Shown here: one piece after another, positions 28,065 to 34,835 of the stretch
How positions within the stretch are numbered: position 1 is the stretch's first letter
Layout: each line of letters starts with the position of its first letter
Source: Pseudomonadota bacterium
Lineage (GTDB): Bacteria; Myxococcota_A; Polyangia; Haliangiales; Haliangiaceae
Assembly (NCBI GenBank): GCA_023386455.1
Contig: JAEWJO010000176.1
Location: forward strand, 1-48,123
Direction of reading: 5' to 3'
DNA length: 48,123 nt
Program-made: the position numbers and the translations under genes
Notes under the pieces: generated by a model
Databases searched by the model: none
What the model was told of the DNA's origin: nothing
What the model saw: only the letters and a program-made list of their open reading frames with translations

Positions 28065-28823
28065 ATGCAATACCTCCGTCCAAGCGCCGCACTCCTCGCG
28101 CTCGTCGTCTCCGCTGGTTGTGAGACCAAGCCCAAGCCCAAGGACACGGGCACCGCCGGATCCGCCGTTGCGGTCGAGCCCACCGGCAAGGATCAGAACG
28201 CGCTGCCCTCGCAGCCGAGCCCCGATCCGACGCCCGCCGCGGACGTGCGCAAGCCGGTCGCCGCGGACCTCGCGGAGTACACGAAGGACATCCCCGGCAA
28301 CGGCAAGCTGATGATGAAGCTCGAGACGTCGCTCGGCACGTTCAACTGCGAGCTCTACGCCGACAAGGCGCCGATGACCGTCGCCAACTTCGTCGGCCTC
28401 GCGACCGGCAAGAAGGCGTGGATGAACCCGAAGACCGGCAACGTCGAGCGTGGCAAGCCGTACTTCGAGGGCATCACGTTCCACCGGGTCATCCCCGGCT
28501 TCATGATCCAGGGCGGCGATCCGCTGGGCGCCGGCTACGGCGGCCCCGGCTACACCTTCGACGACGAGATCTGGGAAGGCCAGCACATCGTCCCCGGCGT
28601 CCTGGCGATGGCGAACGCGGGCGTCCGCAACGGCGAGGGGACGAACGGCAGCCAGTTCTTCATCATGGAAGGCGAGCGCGCCGACCTCGACAAGAAGCAC
28701 ACCGTGTTCGGCAAGTGCAACGAGATCGACCTGATCAAGAAGATCGCGAGCGTGCCGACCGGCGAGAACGACAAGCCGAACGAGCCCGTCACGATCACCA
28801 AGGTCACGTTCTCGAAGGGCTAA
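28065..28823 (+). CDS. Cyclophilin-type peptidyl-prolyl isomerase lipoprotein
   Basis: A 252-residue protein. The lipoprotein signal (MQYLRPSAALLALVVSAGC, Cys19) is followed by a charged and Pro-rich linker (about 20-80) and a cyclophilin domain (about 83-250). Active-site landmarks present are FHRVIPGFMIQGGD and NGSQFFI. The catalytic Arg of FHRVIPG is retained, and the Trp usual in eukaryotic cyclophilins is absent, as in most bacterial ones. It would catalyse proline isomerisation of proteins in the periplasm or at the outer membrane. ATG 28065 was chosen for the signal peptide; the frame is open further upstream. It begins 68 bp after the preceding stop. Confidence 0.92.
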   Translation: MQYLRPSAALLALVVSAGCETKPKPKDTGTAGSAVAVEPTGKDQNALPSQPSPDPTPAADVRKPVAADLAEYTKDIPGNGKLMMKLETSLGTFNCELYADKAPMTVANFVGLATGKKAWMNPKTGNVERGKPYFEGITFHRVIPGFMIQGGDPLGAGYGGPGYTFDDEIWEGQHIVPGVLAMANAGVRNGEGTNGSQFFIMEGERADLDKKHTVFGKCNEIDLIKKIASVPTGENDKPNEPVTITKVTFSKG

Positions 28824-28867
28824 GGGCCCGCTGTAACCCGTGCCGCGCGCGCCGCCACTGTGGGGGC

Positions 28868-31123
28868 ATGCGCAGGTTCTGGGCGTCGTCTCTTGCCGGC
28901 TCGCTGCTCTATGGATGCGGCGCCGGCGCGCCACCGCGGCCGATGCAGCTGTCGCGGGTGATCCTGTACCAGAACGGGATCGGCTACTTCGAGCGTGCAG
29001 GCCACGTACAGGGAGAGACGTTGCACCTGTCGTTCGCGTCGCACGAGCTCGACGACGTGCTGAAGACGCTGACGGTGATCGACCGGCTCGGCGCCGGGGT
29101 CGCGACCGTCGACGTCCCGGTGGCCGCCGGAAACAGCAAGACGATCGGCCTCGGCGTGCGAATGAGTGCCGGCCGTGTCCACGACGTGAAGGTCAGCTAC
29201 GCGGTGCCGACCCCGACGTGGAAGGCGGCGTATCGCGTCGTCCTCGCCGAACCGAATGCCGAGGAGCGCACGCCGGGCGGGCTCATCCAGGGCTGGGCGA
29301 TGGTCAACAACGTCTCGCAGGAGGACTGGGCCAACGTCCAGCTGACGCTCGCGACCGGCGCACCGATGTCGTTCGTGCACGACCTGCACACCCCCGAGTA
29401 CGTGAAGCGGCCCGACATCAACGGGAACCTGATCGCGCCGACGGTGATCGGGCCGATCGACAACGAGAAGGCGACCTATGCCGATCACGACGCGGACGGG
29501 ATCCCCGACGCCGACGACCGATGCCCCGACACCCCCGAGGATCGCGACAGCCTGGAGGACGAGGATGGCTGCCCCGACCTCGACAACGATCGCGATCGGA
29601 TCCTCGATCGCGACGATCGGTGTCCGGACGAGCCGGAGACCTACAACGGCATCGACGACGCCGACGGCTGTCCCGATCGGGGGCGCGTCGTCGTCACCGA
29701 CACCTCGATCGAGGTGCTCGATCAGATCTTCTTTGGCCACGACAGTGCGGTGGTGAGGCCGGCCTCGACATCTGTGCTCGACGCGATCGCGGCGACGCTG
29801 CGCGGCAACCCCGAGATCCGCAAGGTCGAGGTCGGCGGCCACGCGAGCGACGACGAGGCCGAGAGCTGGAGCCTCGCGTCGCGGCGGGCCGCGGCGGTGC
29901 GCCAGGCGCTGATCGATCGAGGCATCGAGGCGCGCCGCCTGGTCATCGTGCCGTACGGCGCGACGCGGCCGCTCGATGCGCGGACGACCGAGGTCGCGCG
30001 CGCGAAGAATCGCCGCGCCGACTTTCTGATCGCGCAGCGCGAGGAGGTCGCGCGCGAGAACGTCCGCCGCGAGCCGGCGAAGCTCGACGCCGCGGCGATG
30101 AAGACGAGCGTGCATACCGCGACGAAGCCGGCCGACGTCGCCGGCACGGTCCGCTACGTGCTGTCCGAACCGGTGACGATCAAGAAGGGCAGCTCGTCGA
30201 TGGTGTCGATCCTGAACCGGTCGATCGCGGCCGAGGATGTCTACCTCTATCGCCCCGACGGCAACGCCCCCGGCTCGGCGCGTCACCCGTTTCGCGCGGT
30301 CCGCCTGGTCAACGACAGCGGCTACATGCTCGAGCCCGGCCCGATCGCGATCTTCGCGCGCGGCACGTTCGTCGGCGACAGCATGGTCACCCGGCTCGGC
30401 GTCGGCGAGACCGCATGGATCCCGTATGCGCTCGACGGCGCGACGACGGTGACCGCCACGACCGACGACGCCGAGCATCCGGTGAAGATCGTCTCGATCC
30501 AGCGCGGCGTGCTCACCGTCGAGAACGCGGGCGTGCGCGCGACGCGCTACACGATCGCGGCCGGCCGCGAGCCGGCAAAGCAGATCTTCATCCGCCACGC
30601 GAAGGCGCCCGGCTACGTCGCGAAGGAGCTGCCGCCGGGCACGCAGGATCGCGGCGACTCGTACCTCATCCCGCTGCCGCTGCAGCCCGGAACGACGAGC
30701 GTGCTCGCCCTCGAGGAGCGGCAGCCGCGCCGCCAGACCGTGCAGATCCTCGCCGCCGGCGCGTCGGAGATCGGCGTGTACATCGAGGGCAGCCACCTGC
30801 CCGGCCCGATCGTCGAGCGTCTTCGCGTCGCGATCGCGTTGCGCAAGGAGATGGGGACGATCGAGGAGAACCTCGACGCGCTGCGCACGCGCCTCGCCGA
30901 CGCGACGAGCCGTGCCGACGATGTCCGCGAGAACCTCGCGACGGTCGACAAGGTCCGCGGTGCCGACGACCTGCGCCGCCGCCTGCTCGCGAGCCTCACC
31001 CAGGCGACCGCCGAGTCCGACGGGCTCGCGAAGAAGCTGGGCCTCGAGAGCGAGGCGCTCGCGACCGCGCGGCAGAAGCTGCAGGAGTCGCTGCGCGAGC
31101 TCAGCCTCGACGAGACGCCCTAA
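28868..31123 (+). CDS. DUF4139 protein with inserted thrombospondin type 3 repeats and OmpA domain
   Basis: A 751-residue probable lipoprotein (lipobox-like LLYGC, Cys17). The N-terminal part (about 25-195) and C-terminal part (about 425-700) look like the halves of a DUF4139 mucoidy-inhibitor-type protein. Between them sit Asp-rich thrombospondin type 3 calcium-binding repeats (about 205-272; HDADGIPDADDRCPD and similar units) and an OmpA-like peptidoglycan-binding domain (about 280-390, with IRKVEVGGHASDD and RRAAAVRQALIDRGI). The end (about 690-751) is a coiled coil. TSP3 plus OmpA is common in myxobacterial outer-membrane proteins, but its insertion inside DUF4139 is unusual. The protein probably links the outer membrane to peptidoglycan. 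The stop overlaps the convergent small gene by 4 bp. Confidence 0.85.
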   Translation: MRRFWASSLAGSLLYGCGAGAPPRPMQLSRVILYQNGIGYFERAGHVQGETLHLSFASHELDDVLKTLTVIDRLGAGVATVDVPVAAGNSKTIGLGVRMSAGRVHDVKVSYAVPTPTWKAAYRVVLAEPNAEERTPGGLIQGWAMVNNVSQEDWANVQLTLATGAPMSFVHDLHTPEYVKRPDINGNLIAPTVIGPIDNEKATYADHDADGIPDADDRCPDTPEDRDSLEDEDGCPDLDNDRDRILDRDDRCPDEPETYNGIDDADGCPDRGRVVVTDTSIEVLDQIFFGHDSAVVRPASTSVLDAIAATLRGNPEIRKVEVGGHASDDEAESWSLASRRAAAVRQALIDRGIEARRLVIVPYGATRPLDARTTEVARAKNRRADFLIAQREEVARENVRREPAKLDAAAMKTSVHTATKPADVAGTVRYVLSEPVTIKKGSSSMVSILNRSIAAEDVYLYRPDGNAPGSARHPFRAVRLVNDSGYMLEPGPIAIFARGTFVGDSMVTRLGVGETAWIPYALDGATTVTATTDDAEHPVKIVSIQRGVLTVENAGVRATRYTIAAGREPAKQIFIRHAKAPGYVAKELPPGTQDRGDSYLIPLPLQPGTTSVLALEERQPRRQTVQILAAGASEIGVYIEGSHLPGPIVERLRVAIALRKEMGTIEENLDALRTRLADATSRADDVRENLATVDKVRGADDLRRRLLASLTQATAESDGLAKKLGLESEALATARQKLQESLRELSLDETP

Positions 31124-31407
31124 TCGTCCTTCTTGGTGTCCGGAGGCGCGGCGGTCGTCGCCGCCGGCTTGAACGCTGCGAACGGGCTCGCGTTCGCGTA
31201 GATGCCGTTCGTGCGCTCGACCTCCTCGGTCGCCTCGGCCGCGACCTCCTCGCCGGTCTCGACCTCCTCGTCCCCGGACTCGGTGCGGCGCTTGCGGCCG
31301 GGCACCTGACCGACCTGCCGGTTCGGCCGGCCGGCGATCATGTCGTTGAGCCGCGTCGGCTGAACCGCCGCGCCTGGCTTGTCATCCTTTGAGCCGGAGC
31401 CCGCCAC
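31120..31407 (-). CDS. Small charged protein at the end of the microcompartment operon
   Basis: A 95-residue hydrophilic protein with a basic middle (PGRKRR), an acidic Glu/Val stretch and a short hydrophobic patch, NGIYANASPFAAFKP, before a Pro/Lys/Asp end. It starts with GTG only 17 bp after the stop of the second BMC-T gene on the same strand, so it is probably the last gene of that operon. I do not recognise a family and it appears mostly disordered. A role as shell-associated or cargo-adaptor protein is only an inference from position. Its stop overlaps the convergent DUF4139 gene by 4 bp. Confidence 0.6.
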   Translation of the reverse strand: MAGSGSKDDKPGAAVQPTRLNDMIAGRPNRQVGQVPGRKRRTESGDEEVETGEEVAAEATEEVERTNGIYANASPFAAFKPAATTAAPPDTKKDD

Positions 31408-31423
31408 GCATCCAGCTTACTGC

Positions 31424-31993
31424 TCAGCGGAACAGGCGACCACGAAGATCGGGCGACGGCTGGGCGATGACCTCGAGCCCGACGAGCCGGTCGCTCGCCG
31501 CGTCGGGCGCGGCGGCGGCGGCGGCCTCGATCGCGTCGAGCGTGCCGGTCAGCGTGAAGTAGGCCTTGCCGGCGAGGTCGACGGCGAACCTGGTATCGCG
31601 GACGGTCACGTACGCGACCTTGCACGCGGCGTCGGCGGCGGCGATCGCCGCACAGACCGTCTTCGTCTCGATGATCGCGACGGCCTCGGCATCCGGATCC
31701 GCCGACCAGTCGGGCGGTGCGAGCGGTGCCCCGAGCATCGGCCACACCTGGTCGTCGGCGAACGGCAGCTCGACCTTGTCGACGAGCAGGTCGCCGGCCG
31801 CGCGCTTTGCCGCGCCCATCGCCTCCTCGACCTCGGCGACGCCGCCCTCGAAGAACACGAGGTGCTTGCCGCCCGAGACCGCACGCGAGTGCAAGAGGAG
31901 CGCGGGCGATCGCTTGAGCCCGGCGTCTGCCGTGACCACACCGCGCGCGATCGTCCCGACCTCGAGAACGCCGAGTGCCGGTCCTCTCGTCAC
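31424..31993 (-). CDS. BMC-T tandem-domain shell protein (T1-like)
   Basis: A 189-residue protein of two fused BMC folds. Domain one (about 5-90) contains ALGVLEVGTIARGV and GGKHLVFFEGGVAEVEEAM; domain two (about 102-185) contains AVAIIETKTVCAAIAAADA and GKAYFTLTGTLDAIEAA. BMC-T proteins trimerise into pseudohexameric tiles of the microcompartment shell. The start is GTG 31993, overlapping the aldehyde dehydrogenase stop by 4 bp (GTGA). From memory the sequence closely resembles the single-layer BMC-T1 protein of the Haliangium ochraceum shell, including the RGRLF ending; this was not checked by search. Pore residues could not be placed with confidence. Confidence 0.9.
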   Translation of the reverse strand: MTRGPALGVLEVGTIARGVVTADAGLKRSPALLLHSRAVSGGKHLVFFEGGVAEVEEAMGAAKRAAGDLLVDKVELPFADDQVWPMLGAPLAPPDWSADPDAEAVAIIETKTVCAAIAAADAACKVAYVTVRDTRFAVDLAGKAYFTLTGTLDAIEAAAAAAPDAASDRLVGLEVIAQPSPDLRGRLFR

Positions 31994-33441
31994 ACGAACC
32001 TGAACGCCTCTTTCAGCGTACAGCGCCGCTCGCGCGTGAAGTGAACGGCTGTGGTGAGGCCCTCGCCCGTCGGGCTCGCGATGGTGAACGAGGTGTAGCC
32101 CTCGCCGCCGAGCGCGAGGCCGGCGTACGACGCGTCGTTCTTGACGAAGATGGAGCAGTTGCACATCCGCGCCATCGCCGACATGTTGTCGATGTTCGTC
32201 GAGTGCATCGTCGCGGTGTGGTGGAAGCCGTGCTCGACGCGCAGCCCCGCGGCGATCGCATCGGCGGCGTCGCGCACGCGGAACAGCGGGATGACCGGCA
32301 TGAGCAGCTCGTGCTGGACGAACGGATGCTGCTCGTCGACCTCGCACATGATGAGGCGGAGGTCGTGGCCGTGGCCGCTGATCCCGATCTGCTTCGCGAT
32401 GAGGCCGGCGTCCTTGCCGACCCAGTTCTTGTTCACGTGATCGCCCTCGAGGACGACCTTCTCGAGCTCCTTGACCTGGCGCGCATCGAGCCAGAGCACG
32501 GGCTGCTTCTTCAGCTGCGCGATCAGGTCGTTCGCGATCTCGTCGACCGCGATCACTTCCTTCTCGGCGATGCAGACGATGTTGTTGTCGAGCGACGCGC
32601 CGCGGACGATCGCATCGGCGGCCTTCGCGAGGTTCGCGGTGCCATCGACGACGGCCGGCGGGTTGCCCGGGCCGGCGCAGATCGCCTTCTTGCCCGAGTT
32701 CATCGCCTGCTTCACGACGGCGGGACCGCCGGTGACGACGACGATGCGCACGAGCGGGTGCTTCATCAGCGTGTTCGCGCTCTCGATCGTCGGCTTCTCG
32801 ACCGACACGATCACGTCGCGAGGGCCGCCCGCGGCCTGGATCGCCTCGTTCAGGAGGTGAACACACCAGTTGCAGGTCTGCGCGGCGCTCGGATGGACGT
32901 TGAACACGACCGCGTTGCCCGCGGCGACCATGCCGATCGCGTTGTTGAGGATCGTCTCGGTCGGGTTCGTCGTCGGCGTGATCGCGAGCATCACGCCGTA
33001 CGGCGCGCGCTCGGTCAGCATCAGGCCGTCGTCGCCGGTGAACGCGACCGGACGCAGGATCTCGAGGCCGGGCGTCTTCTCGGCGACGAGCCGGTTCTTC
33101 GAGAGCTTGTCCTCGTAGCGGCCGAGCCCGGTCTCCTCGACGGCGTAGCGCGACAGCGCATCGACGTTCGCGATCACCGCGCGCCGCATGTTCTCGACCA
33201 TCTTCGCGCGCGTGCCGATCGGCGTGCGCTCGTTCTGCTCGAACGCCTTGCGCGCCGCCCTCGCCGCCTGATCGGCATCCTGATAGACGCCGTTCGTTCC
33301 GCGCGGAATGTTCGCCTTCACCCGGGCCGACTCCGGTGCGCCCCCACGCACCGGAGCAGCCGTCACGCCGCCGCCCAACCGATCCAGTACGCGTGCGACG
33401 ATCTCCTCGATCTTCCGCTCGTCGAGACCGCCGAGGGCCAT
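31990..33441 (-). CDS. Microcompartment CoA-acylating aldehyde dehydrogenase (PduP/EutE-like)
   Basis: A 483-residue enzyme expected to oxidise an aldehyde to its acyl-CoA with NAD+ inside the microcompartment. Residues about 6-24 (LDERKIEEIVARVLDRLGG) form an amphipathic helix followed by a Gly/Ala/Pro linker, the form of an encapsulation peptide. The catalytic Cys is C290 in DNNIVCIAEKE, as in PduP, and nucleotide-site segments such as VTGGPAVVKQA are present. ATG 33441 is chosen because AAGGA lies 6 nt upstream; a TTG at 33447 is also in frame. It starts 2 bp after the BMC-P gene. The substrate cannot be inferred because no alcohol dehydrogenase, phosphotransacylase or signature lyase is encoded nearby. 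Confidence 0.93.
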   Translation of the reverse strand: MALGGLDERKIEEIVARVLDRLGGGVTAAPVRGGAPESARVKANIPRGTNGVYQDADQAARAARKAFEQNERTPIGTRAKMVENMRRAVIANVDALSRYAVEETGLGRYEDKLSKNRLVAEKTPGLEILRPVAFTGDDGLMLTERAPYGVMLAITPTTNPTETILNNAIGMVAAGNAVVFNVHPSAAQTCNWCVHLLNEAIQAAGGPRDVIVSVEKPTIESANTLMKHPLVRIVVVTGGPAVVKQAMNSGKKAICAGPGNPPAVVDGTANLAKAADAIVRGASLDNNIVCIAEKEVIAVDEIANDLIAQLKKQPVLWLDARQVKELEKVVLEGDHVNKNWVGKDAGLIAKQIGISGHGHDLRLIMCEVDEQHPFVQHELLMPVIPLFRVRDAADAIAAGLRVEHGFHHTATMHSTNIDNMSAMARMCNCSIFVKNDASYAGLALGGEGYTSFTIASPTGEGLTTAVHFTRERRCTLKEAFRFV

Positions 33442-33443
33442 CG

Positions 33444-33734
33444 TCAATCCTTCACGAAGCGACGCTCGCCGTCGACGGCGATCTCGTCGACGATCGCCAT
33501 GATCGTCGCATCGACCGGACGGTTCTGCGTCACCTGGGTCTGGCGCGCCGAGCTACCCGACGCGTACAGCACGACCTCGCCGATGCCGGCGCCGACGGCG
33601 TCGACCGCCACGGCGATCGAGCCGGTCGGATTCCCGTCGACGTCGCAGGCGCGCACGACGAGGAGCTTCAAGCCCTCGAGCGTTGGCTCCTTGCGGCTCG
33701 CGACGAGCGTGCCGATGACTTTACCGAGGACCAT
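33444..33734 (-). CDS. BMC-P pentameric shell vertex protein (EutN/CcmL)
   Basis: A 96-residue protein with the family pattern: MVLGKVIGTLVASRKEP at the start, VRACD, VDAVGAGIGEVVLYASGSSAR in the middle and NRPVDATIMAIVDEI near the end. Pentamers of this protein cap the twelve vertices of the icosahedral shell. It lies 12 bp after the BMC-H gene and just before the aldehyde dehydrogenase. Length is normal. The start ATG at 33734 follows TGACTTTACCG-type sequence on the other strand without an obvious strong ribosome site, so coupling to the upstream gene is likely. Confidence 0.95.
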   Translation of the reverse strand: MVLGKVIGTLVASRKEPTLEGLKLLVVRACDVDGNPTGSIAVAVDAVGAGIGEVVLYASGSSARQTQVTQNRPVDATIMAIVDEIAVDGERRFVKD

Positions 33735-33746
33735 GCCGTCCCGCGG

Positions 33747-34040
33747 TTACTTCGTGGTGCCGCCAGCGCGGCCGAGCGGCAGCACCGCGTCGACGTTGGC
33801 GTGCGGGCGCGGGATGACGTGCACCGAGACGACCTCGCCGACGCGCTCTGCAGCGCGCTGGCCGGCCTCGGTCGCCGCCTTGACCGCCGCGACATCGCCG
33901 CGACAGATCGCGGTCACGTAGCCGCCGCCGGTCTTCTCGTAACCGACGAGCTCGACCTTCGCGGCCTTCACCATCGCGTCGGCGGCTTCGACCATACCGA
34001 CGAAGCCTTTGACTTCGATCATTCCGAGCGCATCAGCCAT
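33747..34040 (-). CDS. BMC-H hexameric shell protein
   Basis: A 97-residue single BMC-domain protein (Pf00936 type) that forms hexagonal facet tiles. Family features are ALGMIEVKGFVGMVEAADA at the N-terminus, the pore-region segment KTGGGYVTAICRGDVAAVK, and VHVIPRPH near the end. The GGGY segment probably lines the pore. By recall it is very close to the single BMC-H of the H. ochraceum shell. A good ribosome site (GGAGAATCC around 34042-34053 read on the minus strand) precedes ATG 34040. It is the only BMC-H in the locus and would be expected to be the most abundant tile. Confidence 0.96.
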   Translation of the reverse strand: MADALGMIEVKGFVGMVEAADAMVKAAKVELVGYEKTGGGYVTAICRGDVAAVKAATEAGQRAAERVGEVVSVHVIPRPHANVDAVLPLGRAGGTTK

Positions 34041-34067
34041 GGGGATTCTCCGGTTCTCCTGAACTAC

Positions 34068-34709
34068 TTAACGATCGACGAACTTCTCGGGCTCTTTGCC
34101 CGTCACCGCGTTGAGCGCGGCGGTCGCGGCCGCGGCGGCCGCATCGATCTCTGCTTCGGGGCCGGCCATGTAGAGGCGGCCGAACGCGCCATACGGCGTG
34201 ACGTTCTCGAGGTAGACGTGCGCGGCCTTCTCGGCCTCGTTCGCGGCGAGCACCGCGTAGCCGGCGGGCTCGCACTCGAAGATGAACAGCGACTGGCCGG
34301 GCAGCACCATCATGCCCGCCGAGCTGCGGTTGATGATCTGCGTCTGGTAGGCCTCGACGCCGCGGATGATCTGGTTCGTGAGGACGCGCGGCTTGAGCCG
34401 CTGGTTCTCCTCGACCCCGAGGTGCTTGAGGATCGTGGCGCCCGCCTGGAGCACCTCGCCCTTGTCGTTGTGGTGGACCTCGAGCAGACCGTAGGCGCGC
34501 TCGACGACCTGCACCGCCGGCTGGACGCCCGTCGCCTTGAGCGCGGCGTCGGTCACCTGGTTGATCGCGATACCGGGCGCGATCTCGACCCACAGCGATG
34601 CCTGGTACGGCACCGGCAAGAAGCCGCGAGCGGTCTTACCGATGAACGTCGCCTGCTGCGGCTGGAGCGCGTCGAGGAAGCAGTACGTACGAAGTACCGT
34701 GGCAGCCAT
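34068..34709 (-). CDS. BMC-T tandem-domain shell protein (T2-like)
   Basis: A 213-residue protein and first gene of the microcompartment operon. Two BMC folds are recognisable (about 1-100, with FLDALQPQQATFIGK and PVPYQASLWVEIAPG; about 105-210, with QTQIINRSSAGMMVLPG and EPAGYAVLAANEAEKAA). It differs from the second BMC-T in this operon and, by recall, resembles the BMC-T2 protein of H. ochraceum, a class reported to stack in double layers with a gated central pore. The divergent region 34710-34835 upstream should hold the operon promoter. The assignment to the stacking class is inference from similarity. Confidence 0.93.
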   Translation of the reverse strand: MAATVLRTYCFLDALQPQQATFIGKTARGFLPVPYQASLWVEIAPGIAINQVTDAALKATGVQPAVQVVERAYGLLEVHHNDKGEVLQAGATILKHLGVEENQRLKPRVLTNQIIRGVEAYQTQIINRSSAGMMVLPGQSLFIFECEPAGYAVLAANEAEKAAHVYLENVTPYGAFGRLYMAGPEAEIDAAAAAATAALNAVTGKEPEKFVDR

Positions 34710-34835
34710 CCCTAGTGGCGCAAGCTAACATGGCGTCAGTTCGCAAATCCATGCGGCTGGCCAAAGAGTCGCATGCGTCGCATCGCGTCGCACGGTGCAC
34801 GGCCAAAACGCACGTGCCATGATGCGCGCCGTTCG
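34710..34835. promoter_or_regulatory. Divergent promoter region of the microcompartment operon and TolC gene
   Basis: This 126 bp gap separates the leftward microcompartment operon from the rightward TolC-type gene. It contains repeated short elements (GGCCAAA at 34759-34765 and 34801-34807, and several GTCGCA units at 34769-34792). A TGGCCA-N5-TCGCA arrangement at 34758-34773 has sigma-54 spacing but a degenerate sequence. No dedicated regulator gene lies next to the operon, so control must come from elsewhere. The repeats are possible operator half-sites; nothing is proven. Confidence 0.45.

Noticed and set aside
34758..34773. TGGCCA-N5-TCGCA with sigma-54 spacing before the TolC gene
   Set aside because: Two mismatches in the -24 block and one at -12; such matches are frequent by chance in GC-rich DNA.
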